This document shows positions 12,621 to 23,481 of a stretch of DNA of 64,000 nucleotides, piece after piece. Every line of letters begins with the position of its first letter. Position 1 is the stretch's first letter. The notes under the pieces are model-generated. The model made no database searches. It had not been told where the DNA came from and saw only the letters and a list, made by a program, of their open reading frames with translations. This stretch comes from Lutjanus erythropterus. Its lineage: Eukaryota > Chordata > Actinopteri > Lutjaniformes > Lutjanidae. The translations under genes were made by a program, and so were the position numbers. The stretch is from contig CM034599.1 of assembly GCA_020091685.1 (NCBI GenBank), positions 2,573,641-2,637,640 of the forward strand, given 5' to 3'.

Positions 12621-13495
12621 TGTCATCTGTATACGCGCATTAAAGAGAATGGGCTGGTTTTACATCAATCAGCAATGACTGATTTGCCAACACTTAAGTG
12701 TGGAGGCTACAGCAGTTATGAGTATGGCGAGAGTGTGGTGGGAAAACCAAAGCATCCAAGGAAAGTTTCTGATACTCCAGATAAAAAAGAAACTAAGAGG
12801 AGGGATTACAGACAAAAAAAAGAGAAAGAAAGTAATCAACAGTGTGAATGACCGTTGATGTAACGTATATAACACTCAGTAAGCGTCACTTAAGTGTCGT
12901 GAAAATATCGTATTGTGGAGCCTGTGGTGATTCTCACCCCTTCACTGTAGGCTAATTAATTAATTAATTAATTATTAGGCTAAATAAATGAATGATACAG
13001 TGTTGGAATTTGTGAAAGTACTGGAAAATTTTCTGTATTTGTATTAATTCTCAACATAAGCATGCGTGACTACTAACTAACTCTCACTGCCAGAAGGGGG
13101 AGACAAAAGTTCTGCAGTGCAGGTTTAACTCAAAATACCTGATCTAATTTAATGATTTTTTTTTTCATTGTTGTTGTTGTTTTTGGAAAAATTAAATTTT
13201 CAATTAAATTTTCAATTTTCAGAACCAGCCACAATTACTATGGATTTCCATATACATCTCTCAACTTTCAGATTTCTCATGACAACCACTAATTAATGGA
13301 CAATTTGAAAAGTAGAAAACCTGCATGATACAATGATTATGAGCAAACCAGTATCATGCAATGACATTTCAATTGCATATCTGTATTATTTTTTGCGGTC
13401 TGTAAAATACACAGTAGCAGACGGTTTACTGATGAACCTGACTGACTGACATACAACCAAAAAATCTGATATGAATTTAAAGGCTCAGTCTTAAC
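12621..13495. other. Non-coding stretch with TTAA repeat
   Basis: It contains an AATT/TTAA tandem tract (12953-12973) and a phrase CACTGCCAGAAGGGGGAGAC (about 13086) that resembles a teleost repeat with a weak CTCF-like core. Nothing else recognised. Confidence 0.4.
12953..12973. repeat. (TTAA)n tandem tract
   Basis: Five tandem AATT/TTAA units, flanked on each side by TAGGCTA-like sequence. Confidence 0.85.
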
Positions 13496-13539
13496 GTTAT
13501 AATGTTCACGGCTTCATAGTAAGCCGTGAACATTATAAC
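13496..13539. repeat. Perfect 19-bp inverted repeat (hairpin)
   Basis: The left arm GTTATAATGTTCACGGCTT (13496-13514) is the exact reverse complement of the right arm (13521-13539), separated by CATAGT. The flanks lose symmetry at once. The stem is too short for a typical microRNA precursor and no element ends surround it. Confidence 0.95.
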
Positions 13540-13559
13540 CACATTAACCCAACATAACG

Positions 13560-13974
13560 TCAGGCTCTTATGTGTTCAATAAATTCTTCTAGTAGCTCGT
13601 GGGCCAATATATACTGTAGTGTTACTCATCCTTTCAAGTGTTCAGGTCAGTTACTATGGCAACCTGCACAAACTGGGGATGAGATAAGGGCCGGAGCCGT
13701 GGCCTTGAGGGAGTCGTTAAGCATCTGTCTCCCGACTCCCCCCTTCAGTCTGCGTATGGAGGAGGCTGCCAGGGAGGCAGCACATAAACAACAAAGGTGG
13801 CTCACCCTTTGCTCCCTCTCCAAGGGCTGACCATCATCACGCTGAGTTAACAGCGCCACCCATCACCGCCACTGCCACCCATCACCGCTGAGTCTGACCG
13901 GGATGAAGGAGATAATGTTGAGGAATCGGAGTGTTTCGGGGTTTGATATTTTTCTGAGCTTGTAGTTTGGAAAT
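13560..13974. promoter_or_regulatory. Candidate conserved non-coding sequence
   Basis: GC-balanced, repeat-free block with GGTCAGTTACTATGGCAACC (X-box-like GTTACTATGGCAAC) and complex sequence up to the TTAA of the next element. Open frames on both strands overlap and are short. RFX-type binding to the X-box-like core is a possibility, not shown. Confidence 0.3.
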
Positions 13975-14640
13975 TTAAAGGGACAGTCCAGATTATTTCA
14001 TTTGGGATTGCATGAGATACTTACTGTTAGACTATTACCTACAGTGGATGGCAGTCAGACACCTGCACGGTAGCAAAGTACTGCTGTGGACGGGGGTTGG
14101 CAACAAAAGGTATTTCAGCCCCTTCAAAACGATCCTCCGAAAAAACAACATAAGTTTAAAGGCACACTTTATTTAGAATCTTTTCAGCACTTCACCTTGT
14201 TCTCAGATAACCTTTTATGACAGGATACTCTCTCCAAACCAACAACATCAGTCATTTTACCTCGCACAACGCGGGCGCTGTTGGTCTACTGCTGCCTTGA
14301 TCTGTTAGTTTGCTATCTAGCCATGAAGTTAACAAAACATTGCTTTGTTTGCTAGCTAGCTTAAAGCTAACGCAACATTGGTTTGTCCATGTAATTGTGT
14401 GACTTTGGCGAGTCCAAACTATTCTTTTAAAACACAGAGTCACACAATAACATGAACAAACTAACAGACTGAGGCAGAAGTAGACCAGCAACTTTCGTGC
14501 TCTGCAAACTAAAATGACTGATTTCACCCACTGAGTTTGGTTGGTTTGGAGAGAGTGATATTTGGTTTGTATAACGATGGTTTCCCATCAGAGAAGGCTG
14601 TTTTATGGCAAAGTAAAGTGATGAACATGTTCTAAATTAA
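13975..14640 (+). mobile_element. piggyBac-like non-autonomous element with long palindrome
   Basis: It starts with TTAA then AGGGACAGTCCAG, a terminus I recall from abundant teleost TTAA-targeting MITEs. The interior phrases GGATGGCAGTCAG and GCAAAGTACTGCTGTGGACG also fit that family. From about 14231 to 14560 it folds back on itself: the left-arm phrases (CTCTCTCCAAACC, GTTGGTCTACTGCTGCC, CTGTTAGTTTG, CATGTAATTGTGTGACTTTG) recur in reverse complement on the right. The left arm carries about 70 extra bases rich in CTAGC. I did not find a clear right CTGTCCCTTTAA end, so the element is probably truncated or decayed at about 14640. Confidence 0.65.
14231..14560. repeat. Long imperfect inverted repeat within the element
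   Basis: The arms meet near 14402-14440. CATGTAATTGTGTGACTTTG (14389-14408) pairs with CAGAGTCACACAATAACATG (about 14435-14454), and further out CTCTCTCCAAACCAAC pairs with GTTGGTTTGGAGAGAG (14540-14555). The minus-strand frame spanning this (14252-14527) is an artefact of the element. Confidence 0.8.
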
Positions 14641-15170
14641 ACCAGGGGTGTGTCAGCTGGAATCTGCGTCAAACAACCCCACATTAAGTAATTTAAGGTT
14701 CAGGTTTAGCTTTGATACCACTCAAATACACTCACATTAATTTTTTTTCTGGCTCTCAAAAAAGATCATATTCAAACCAGAAAAGCAGAAGACAGAATAA
14801 TGATCCTCTGGTTTTCTCAGTCACATGATGCCACTGAGTAAAAAGTGTGACTTTTTGTAATTACTTTTCAAAGTGAAAGCAAGTGAGAGACGTCACTATG
14901 GATACCTCGGGCAGGCCAAGATCGGTGGTTAACTGTTCGTGAACCCATATCGAGGCATACGTGCTGGAAAATGAAATACTGCTTTAAATTATTCTGACTC
15001 CATCGCTGTACAAGTGTGAAGACAAGAGAGATGTCAGAGGCTAAGTTCATCAGTGGATTCTGATGAGGTTGGTGCTGCTGCTGCAGCGAGCGAGCACGCC
15101 TCACTGAGTTTCAATGCAGCTGCGTTTTTCAAGATGTTCCAATCAAGATGTTACCGTCTCCTTTAGAAGA
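14641..15170. other. Non-coding stretch
   Basis: May include the decayed right part of the preceding element up to about 14740. The rest shows no gene or recognised repeat. A CTG-rich spot near 15070 gives short Q-rich frames on the minus strand. Confidence 0.35.
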
Positions 15171-15930
15171 GTGAGTTTTGTAACGGAATACAAGACCCCG
15201 AATATGTGATAAAAAAGTCTTAATAGAGTGGTTTGGGACAAAAGAGTTCATAAAAAGCCAATTGAAATGAGATACTGAAGCCTTTCCAATTTGAGACAAG
15301 ATATTTTATTTAAGTCTTAGACTGATGTGAGATTAGATCTAATCTGAGTTGAGAAAAACTAGGTTTAAAACAAATAAATTGTTATTTAAAATTAAGCAGA
15401 GCTCTGTTGCACAATTAAAAAGTAATCTGTTCAGAAAAGCCAAGTTTTGCTAGTTAGCTAAAAATTAATAAAATATTAGGCTGCATTGTTTACTAGCTAG
15501 CTAAAAAATTAAAGAGTTTGCAAAATATTACAATAGCAATGTCTCAATTCACATACTTCTGTGGGTGAACTTCCTGTTTAGAGTCCATAAGTAAAAAAAA
15601 AAGAGACTGTCTGGCAGCAACTGTGTGACTGTTGAAACTGATCAGCTGAAGTGAAACAAAGAAATGATGCATCATGAAACTCAGTTGGGTTGAGTTTTGA
15701 GGAACTTTAATTTGAAAGTTAAACCTCCTCAAGTGTAAGTTTAAAGTTAATGCTGGATCACGTTTTAAAGTTTTCAGTTTTGGTGCAACAGAATTAAATT
15801 GATCTCATTTAAAGACATTTAATGAGAGGGTTAAATTTAATCTTTCATAATTTTAAGATTTAAGTTTAAAAGTTTGGTGCAATATAATTTAAATCTGATT
15901 TAAAAATGACTCTTTGTTGGTGCAACTCAG
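15171..15930. repeat. AT-rich repeat-like region with internal direct repeats
   Basis: The phrase GGTGCAACAGAATTAAATTG (near 15781) recurs as GGTGCAATATAATTTAAATC (near 15875). TTAGCTA/CTAGCTAGC clusters occur at 15455-15510. The TTTGGTGCAAC...TTTAAAT wording is familiar from teleost repeats. I cannot define ends. Confidence 0.35.
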
Positions 15931-16606
15931 CCTTACCGTCCTCTCTGGTATAATTATGTAGATCCACACACAAAAACATTTCAAGAGTGGAAATACATTT
16001 TACTTTTAATATTATGTCAAAGACTTTTGACATAAAGGCAGTGTATATTTGTGCCCACAGCCTTTCTTTTTTGCACGTCAGCATCCGTCTGTGGACTGAA
16101 TCCAGCTTTTCTCCCTACTGAATGAATTAATCATTCTCTAAACACACAAAACAGCAAGAGTCAGCTAACAAGAGGCCCCTGCTGGTTGACCACAGCGTGT
16201 CAATGTCAATAACAGCAACATTTACTGGACTCAACACCACCGCACAACCAGGACTACAATTCAGAGGCCCGATACTCCTTAAGATACTGCCACTCAGGGT
16301 CTTACAGGGGGTACCTCTTATGTTAAAGTGTCATGCTGCTGTTTAAACCCCGAGCACAGAGCAGCATCAAGGCTGCACAGTCCACCTCCAGCCTCACCTA
16401 GCAGTGGTGTGTGGACCTGGAGCAGCCAGCCTTGCTTTAGAAACAGATGATAAATAAATCAAAGTGCACTAAGCACTGCTTCCACATGGCAATCGCCTCC
16501 TTCATAGCGTCTGCACCTCATCAATCACGCCATTGTCTGCTTGAAAGGCGAGCCTTGTAAATGTCATATCCACTCAAACCCAAGGAGAGGCGGATCAGAA
16601 TGCTGC
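15931..16606. other. Non-coding stretch
   Basis: From about 16240 the sequence is GC-balanced, complex and repeat-poor, and may be conserved non-coding DNA leading into the T tract. No exon supported. Confidence 0.35.
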
Positions 16607-16628
16607 TTTTTTTTTTTTTTTTTTTTTT
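16607..16628. repeat. Poly-T tract
   Basis: 22 uninterrupted T residues followed by TTAATTGG-type sequence. No adjacent SINE body was recognised on either strand. Confidence 0.9.
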
Positions 16629-17200
16629 AATTGGATAGTGTAATTAAACTAAAAAACCCTGCTAGGCTGCCTTTTGACAGGACAGATGAAGACCCCTTTT
16701 AATAGGGCTATGAAACATATTTGTTAAAAGGATGAGGCAATATGTACCATATGATTGGGTGCCCTTATGTGTCATACTTTTCATTTATGATTAAAACGGC
16801 AAAAAGGTGTCTTTATGAAAAAAGAGAGATTCCTAAAAGGTCTCAGTATATAAGAATAATTAATGAAATTTGCCATCCAAATTATAAAATTTCTTGGAAC
16901 CGATTGAAAAAGGAAAGCCCTCGTATATTACACACACCAATCAGATGCATATATCAAAGCATATGTTCAGCAGCATTTGTGAAACATTCATCTTGGGACC
17001 AAGCGATTAAGAGAGGTAGAGCTTGTTCTTGATTAAAGTAACAACCGAGAGAGGCCAAGCTATAATATTGATTACATGCACAAACGGGATACGGGTCACT
17101 TTGCTACCCACACATGCTTTCTATTTAATTTCATTAGCGGCATTCTTTCCTGATGTACTAATGTTACACAAACACCAGAGGAATACATGCACGCATGCAC
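16629..17200. promoter_or_regulatory. Candidate strongly conserved non-coding element
   Basis: The most enhancer-like block by eye. It has dense AT-core motifs (GTAATTAAACT, AATAATTAATGAAATTTGCC, ATTATAAAATTTC) set in complex sequence with no repeat, plus octamer-like GATGCATAT near 16944. A 96-codon frame (16742-17032) crosses it but shows no family features. Developmental CNEs typically read like this, but no alignment was possible. Confidence 0.45.
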
Positions 17201-18149
17201 TACAAAAAAAGAAAAAAAAAAACACTCGCTGTCACATGTTCGGGGTCATAAAAGCAGTGACACACATACACACACATGCACATTCAATATCCCCGTGCTG
17301 CGGAGTTGATTTTGATGGTTGCCGGTGAGAACCTGGCTCCAGAGGTCTCTCCTGAGAGGCAGAGTAAGGCCTCCGTACGAAAGATCGATAGGACAGGGGT
17401 GCACAAATAAATCAGCATGCTCTAGTGACGTCTGTCATAAAGCTCCCACCACAGTTGCAGCTCTTAGGTTTATGGCGGCGTTGAGTGTTATTGCAATCTT
17501 TTGATAGCTTTGGTTAATTTATCTGATTACAAGAGCACCCGAAGAACAAGCTGCAGTCAACCTCTCACAAGTGTTGCATCTAAGCAGTTCTGAGGTTTTA
17601 GTGCGCGCGCAGCCATCAGTGCGGCGTGGCCGTGGTTAGCAATGAGGTAGTCTGCCGTTCTCTCTTTTTCTCGGAGGATAAAGGACATCATATGCCTGCT
17701 GGGTAAATGCAGCTATGTTGTAGAAGTGTCAAGCTGCTATAATCAATATTCTTACATTAACAGTGGATCTAGTGACAATACAGGAAAGGAGTTGCTGGTA
17801 AGATGAACCCAAAGGGAAATTATCGCCTGACTCTGCAGTTTCTCTCTGCTCTGTGGAGCGTTTTAGTAGTTTTTAAGTCACTGTTTGTCTTTACAGCTCA
17901 CAGCTTTAGTGTTTTGATTCAGTCATACAATGTATAGTAGTCGTGTACATGCAAATACCATTTAAGGCAAGTGATGGACCAACCAGAAGTAGCTCCTAGT
18001 GCAGAACATTTTTGTCTTCATTGAATGAGTCATACACGTCTTCCTAACACACAACTTGAGTGTAATTGTCCAAAATATAGGCACAAATGATATTGCAAAG
18101 CAAAGAGAGTTTTTTTGTGATTTAAAAGTAAGTATGTGAAGTGATAAGT
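17201..18149. other. Non-coding stretch, partly conserved-looking
   Basis: The A-rich tract at 17205-17222 and CA-rich spots near 17265 are low complexity. From 17520 to 17720, GC-balanced sequence with GTGCGCGCGCAGCC reads as possible conserved DNA. No exon recognised. Confidence 0.35.
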
Positions 18150-18310
18150 AAAGTTGCAGATTGCAAACACCTCACCTTACCAGCAGGTATCTACAGTGGC
18201 AAAACTACCAATAAACCATTCTGGGCTACTGTAGAAACACAGTGGCACAAGATGGTGCCACTGCCATATTCTGCCAACAAATATCTCAAATCTTACATAT
18301 TGAACCTTTA
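18150..18310 (+). mobile_element. Deleted copy of a hAT-type MITE
   Basis: TTCTGGGCTACTGTAGAAAC followed by a GTGGCACAAGATGG-type phrase is shared with the fuller copy at 49282-49598. The right end TTACATATTGAACCTTTA and the TTGCAGATTGCAAACACCTC segment also belong to the family as I recall it. The left terminus is missing. Confidence 0.55.
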
Positions 18311-19620
18311 TGTTTTAAATGCTAACACACCTCACCTCTGACAGTTTTGTTTCTATATAGTTAGAGGACAGTTTACTTACTTCCCAACAGCCCTCTTGAT
18401 TTCCTTCCAAACCTTTTCTCTTGTTGACTGCCGACTGGCGGGGAAACATCGAGAACGTTAGCATCGATTTTGACCAATGAAAAAAGGTTGGAGGTGGAGC
18501 AAACAAATTTCATAAACATTGAACCACGGTGAGCAGTTTTTCAAATCAGCAACACATCGTTTAGCCTACAGTGACCAGATATCTCAATATGTCTGAGACT
18601 GTTCCTGCATCAATCTGTGAAACACTAAAATGTTTCACTTTCCAACATTCACTAACAAACTGTCCTGGTTTTCACTGCAAACAATTAATTATAATATACT
18701 TGTTTTCAGCACATTAATAGACGTTTATTGTGTTCTGTCCTGCTCATTATTACCTAACCCAATATAGAAACATAAACAGCGCACCATACGTCTGACTTCA
18801 ACACTGATTGGACTTTGTTTTTTTTGTCTTTGTGTGTCAATCAATCAATCAAATCTATGTGTCATAGCCAAATGTAATAGGCTTTGGAACTCAGTATGCG
18901 GTTTTGCTGGTCTTTTCTAAAGAGCTCCAGGAGGCTCATTTTGTCTTTTATATAAAACACAGGTTGGGCAACAAAATTGCTGCGTTCATGGCTGATGTTG
19001 AAAGCTGCACTCTGTAGTTCTGCTATAAGCACTTAAATAATTGTCCTCCATCCTGATGAAAACACTAGTGAAGTGTACACACGGTCACATGCATGAATGT
19101 ATGGTCCAGTCTGGGGGTTTGAATGGAAGAGATCTTATGTTTGCTCATTTGCATTGTTAGGAAGCAGTGTTTGTCTCTCTTCAGGCAACTGTTTTCTGCA
19201 AAAAAAGCTCTAAAACCCCACTGTATGCTCCCTGACCAGCTAGCAAGGAGGTGGTGGAGTTAATGTTTCTCCGTAATTTCTGTGTGTGTAAATGTACCAT
19301 TTGCTAACTATTATATCAGCTTAAAAGGTGATAAAATGTAGTGTATAAATTGGCAGTTTAATTAATGATTTAAGATCCTTTCAAATTATGCAAATCCAGC
19401 AGTAAAATTGTGCTTTCTACAATCTACAAATTTGTTCTTATTTCAAACAAATTCTTTTGCCACTTACAGCGACATTCATGTGAATCACTGTGTTAGAGGC
19501 GCTCTACAGTTCTGTTGTTTTTTAACTTCTGGTTTCACATTGAGGACACATTTTTTGCTTTATCATTTCACTGTTATTGGTGGCTCAAGATCAGCAATGA
19601 AACCCTCTCAGACAATATGA
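18311..19620. other. Non-coding stretch with possible repeat fragments
   Basis: Segments at 18985-19310 (CTGCACTCTGTAGTTCTGC, GAAGCAGTGTTTGTCTCTC, AAAAGCTCTAAAACCCCACT) resemble pieces of teleost interspersed repeats but without definable ends. A TCAA tandem run sits near 18838. An octamer ATTTGCAT lies at about 19147. Confidence 0.35.
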
Positions 19621-20330
19621 AAGTGAAGACTGTAGACCTTATCCAAAGGGGCATTTGGCAAAAGTGAATGAACACGTCAGCTACCTCATGGTTTTAAATG
19701 AAACTGCATAAAGGGTTGCCCTGCCATTCTATCTGCTGGCAGCCGGTGTGAATTGTGCTGGAAAATCTATTTTGGAGAGCCGGGCCTTTCAATTCAGAGG
19801 GAAAAGACTGACTGCTGTAGCGACATCAATCAAACCAGGACGCTGCGGTGGCTTTGCTACACAAGTGGAAGGTCCAGAGTTCACGGGTTAAAACAGGCAA
19901 TATAAAAAAAAAGGTGTAGAGAAACGGCAGAGCTGGGGGCTGACTGTTGTTGGTCTGTGCTATCTCCTCAGTGGAAGTGTTGGAGAGGTACCCCCCCTCC
20001 TGTATTAGCTGGACTTCATTAATCTTCATGCCATCTTCTTTAACTAGTCATGTAGAACGGCTCAATAGAAAGCCGTATAATGGGGAAGGCCCAGTGCCAA
20101 TTACTAGGTTAACATAGTGTTCAGCCCCAGTGCAACAAAGGAATGAGATGGAGGAGGAGAGGCGGCTCACAGGGAGAGATGCACAGCATTTGAATTGACA
20201 AGAGATGCAAAATGGAAGTTCTTTCAGTATTATTTGACCTGTAGAAAAACTCAAAGGTGCCAATAAAAATATCATGCAACTATATATTTATGTCACCGTT
20301 TTCCAATAAATCACATCACAAACAGAATCT
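19621..20330. promoter_or_regulatory. Candidate conserved non-coding element cluster
   Basis: Complex, repeat-free sequence with TTCATTAATCTTCATG and CCAATTACTAGG motifs and a GC-balanced body through 19700-19870. Short frames on the minus strand lack features. Call by appearance only. Confidence 0.35.
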
Positions 20331-20779
20331 TAAACTAACGGGGGAGTTTGGCATTCACGTTTGACATCACATTGTTAAAACAACTGCAGCATAATGTGAA
20401 AATCACTGACACATGTTCGTAAAAATACAATGTGCTCTTACATTTGTGACAGGTTGGACTGTTTGCATTGGATTTGACAAATAAACTTGTGAGTAAAGCT
20501 CCGAAAGCAGCTGAGAGATAGCAGACTTCACAGCATAAAAGATCATACAGGAGTTTAGTGGAATCAACTAATCTTTTTCCATAAATTTAATTTAATTCAT
20601 TTATTTTGCCAGTTCAACTTAAAGCTGATTTTCAGACCATGTCAGAACTTAAATCATATTCTGAAAACACTGTATATGGGACCACATATTAGCCATTAGT
20701 CATATTAGCCATGCAAAATTCAAAATAACACTTTTTATACTCACTTGAGGTGCTTTTTACCTTTTTCAAAAAAGAGTTA
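20331..20779. other. AT-rich non-coding stretch
   Basis: Nothing recognised. AATTTAATTTAATTC at about 20585 is low complexity. Confidence 0.4.
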
Positions 20780-21450
20780 GTGGACACATTTGAAACAGAT
20801 GGAAACACCTTTTTGAATAGGTTTTGATGTAGTGAACATCTAACTCATGTGACTGATCAGCTGCTTTCACTCCAGAGAAGAAGAAGAAGCCATTTCCATT
20901 GTCGTTGTTGCTATACTGCCAACTTTTCACAAAACTACACTTTGTGTAGCCTGGTTTATTTGCCCCAAACCAGTTGATGGGATCGTGCCTAATTCCCATT
21001 TTCTTCTTTTTCTTTTTGGCAACATTTCCAAAGGTCGGTTCAGATTCGCTTTACAATTACATGGGAACATAGTGATGGCCCTGCAGAGAATTATTACCTG
21101 ACTCTGCAGCTCAACTCGGTTTTCAGGAGTTTCAGATAATTGTTTAGCTGTCTGGCTAGCAGCTTTTCTGTTTTGGTTCACTTTCGCTGCTCTCATCTTG
21201 CTGTTTTCAGGTGTAGTAGGTGGCAGTTCTTTGGCAAAAAGCTCAAAAAACTCACCGCACACAACCTACTGAAAGTGAAACAGCAGACAGACACAGTCGG
21301 TGGTGAACACAGTGGAGTGTTTAGCAGCTAAGAGCCAAACAGAAGGTGGAGACCAAACGCTGAGCTAAAAGAGAGTGAATATATTTACCAGGCGGCCAGA
21401 GACACGACTCTGAATGACTGATAACTGCTGGATGTGTGGATAAACAACTG
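20780..21450. repeat. Teleost interspersed repeat, about 0.5-0.7 kb
   Basis: The wording GTAGGTGGCAGTTCTTTGGC, AAAAAGCTCAAAAAACTCAC, GGTGGAGACCAAACGCTGAG and CTAAAAGAGAGTGAATAT matches a repeat family that I recall from many fish introns. The core is 21060-21450. The 20780-21060 part is included with less certainty. The superfamily is not known to me. Confidence 0.5.
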
Positions 21451-21654
21451 TTCCCTGTATTAGCTTAATATTGTGTCACTGTTGTGTTCACAAGTTGTTT
21501 CCACAAGATGACCAAAAAAATCAGTTATTGCAGGTGGAAATTAAGTTGCTAACGTACTAACCAGCATGAATTATTTGAGAATTATAACTCTCTTCTCTCT
21601 TTTTTGCAACTTTGAAGAAAGTGCACCTGATAGAAAACTGTTTTTATTACCTGC

Positions 21655-21850
21655 ACACTAAAAAAATACTGGGTTAAATCTACCCAATGTGGGATCAACT
21701 TAGCACCACCACAATACTGAGTTAGCTTGATCTAGTGGTGGTGATATTTTTATATTACGGTTGTGTTACTGGACCAAACAACATCTCTTTTCTACCTATT
21801 GGTGCTGAGTAAAATGATCCCAGTGTTGCATCAGTGATACATATGTTAAC
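21655..21850 (+). mobile_element. Possible MITE fragment (CTGGGTTAA type)
   Basis: ACTAAAAAAATACTGGGTTA with following ACCCAATGTGGGATCAACTT resembles the start of a common fish MITE. The right end is not found. Confidence 0.3.
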
Positions 21851-22515
21851 CTTACACTGTTATTAAGATAAATCATGATTATTCCTTTTTATGATTATAA
21901 AACATGATTAGAGTGTGAATTAAATATTTAACTTTAGTCCAGCTGACTCACATTTTTAAGGCAGCAGAAAACCAGCAGAGTGTATGTTATTAAAATTTGT
22001 TTGGAAGTTTTCTTTTGGTAACTTTGCTCAGCAAATTAAAATGTAGTGCAACTGTATTTATTTTTAAAAATATAGAAAAAGAAAACAGTAATAGTGACAC
22101 AATTCTGATTTCTTTCAAAAAGTATTTCTTTCACTCTAGTTCTCAGTAATAGTAAGTATCACTCCTGTCATCTTCAGCCTCCATTTACTTTGTTTTTATT
22201 CTTTATTTGACTAGAGGGGAAGTTTGCTGTGCAAACTACTTGTCATGACTGCTGTCAGAACAAGTACAGTGTTAAACTGTAGTTATTTAATTCCATGTGA
22301 TTAAAATGGGACTGGGTCCGTTTGGGAAGGGCCTGTAGGCTATGGTTTTATTTAGAGGACCAAGATTAAACTCGAGTAAAATGGAAATGTCACACCGTCA
22401 TGGAAGATGCTGCGGGAGTTGTGAGAAGGATAATATTATTGTGATGTGAAGTGATAATTCCGCCCTGTCCACCCTCATTATCCAGCAGCCTAGTGTATTT
22501 CTGGCTCGCAGCTGT
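21851..22515. other. AT-rich non-coding stretch
   Basis: No gene or repeat recognised. Confidence 0.4.
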
Positions 22516-22550
22516 ATGTGTGTGTGTGTGTCTGTGTGTGTGTGTGCGTG
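22516..22550. repeat. (GT)n microsatellite, interrupted
   Basis: GT units broken by one TCTG and one GCG. It gives V/C-rich spurious frames. Confidence 0.9.
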
Positions 22551-22696
22551 CAGATGCCCTTTCCTTTCTCCACACACTCACTGCAAATTCGCAAATCAGG
22601 AAACATGGGAAAACACATTTGGCATCTTTGCATTTTTATTGTTGTCAAGGCGGCCAAATTGGGGCACGGAGAGGACACGGCACATGTGTGTTTATG

Positions 22697-22719
22697 CGTG
22701 TGTGTGTGTGTGTGTGTGG
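22697..22719. repeat. (GT)n microsatellite
   Basis: A second GT tract about 150 bases after the first. The spacer is complex sequence, so the pair is not a single decayed tract. Confidence 0.9.
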
Positions 22720-22759
22720 TAAAAACAAAGGGTGTGGCCCTGCATGAGTGTGTCTTGTG

Positions 22760-23340
22760 TGGTGATCATGTTGTGTTTGCATAAACTCGAGTACGCTCAG
22801 TATCAAAAGTAGTTCCCCGCGCTCCACTCACCTCCACCCGACAGCAGCAATGACACAAAACAAAGCAGAAGATCCCGTCCTGAATTACATGCAGAGGAGC
22901 AACCCAGCAGCAAAATAACAACAAACAGCAACAAGCCATCCTCATGCAACACAAAGAAATTGAACAAGAGGATGATCTGGAGAGGCTCTACATTCATGCA
23001 GACCCCAGCAGTCCGAGATAAGGTATATTTTTGTCTGGCAAGATAAGGGAGAGAAAGCAAACATATTACAGGGCTCAAAATTCTATATCTATAGCTCCTT
23101 TTCGTGAGTCCAATAATTCATTCATTCATGGCCTCTGTTTCCTCTGCCTCTTGGAACATCTGCCTCATACATACATCACTGCACTGATAAAGATCGCAGA
23201 CAGAATTGGTAATACACTGTGAATGGGAGACTGCAGCACTGATTAAATAACTTCGGTGGCACACTAAAATTGAAGCGGCCACGGGATGAAAGGGGACTTA
23301 TCGGGGGCTTTATTAAAGGCACTGGAGGATGATTTTAGGT
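22760..23340. promoter_or_regulatory. Candidate conserved non-coding sequence
   Basis: Repeat-free complex block (AGTCCAATAATTCATTCATT, TGATTAAATAACTTCGG) with several overlapping short frames on both strands and no consistent coding frame. Appearance only. Confidence 0.3.
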
Positions 23341-23449
23341 TTAGGGTGATGTACACAATTTAAGACACAATGTCCTGCAACACTGCCAAGGGATTTAAAA
23401 GAGAAAACAAAAATGGCCTTTCTGACCTCTGTCACTGCGTTTCCCCCTA

Positions 23450-23481
<32 letters not shown>

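Noticed and set aside
12441-12851. 136-codon open frame on the plus strand
   Set aside because: It overlaps a teleost interspersed repeat fragment and ends in a K/E-rich A-rich tract. No family motif.
13496-13539. microRNA precursor
   Set aside because: A 19-bp perfect stem with a 6-base loop is shorter than typical animal precursors and has no lower-stem extension.
14252-14527. 91-codon minus-strand open frame
   Set aside because: Lies wholly inside the palindromic core of a MITE.
22451-22827. V/C-rich and H/T-rich open frames around 22.5 kb
   Set aside because: Translations of GT/CA microsatellites and their short spacer.
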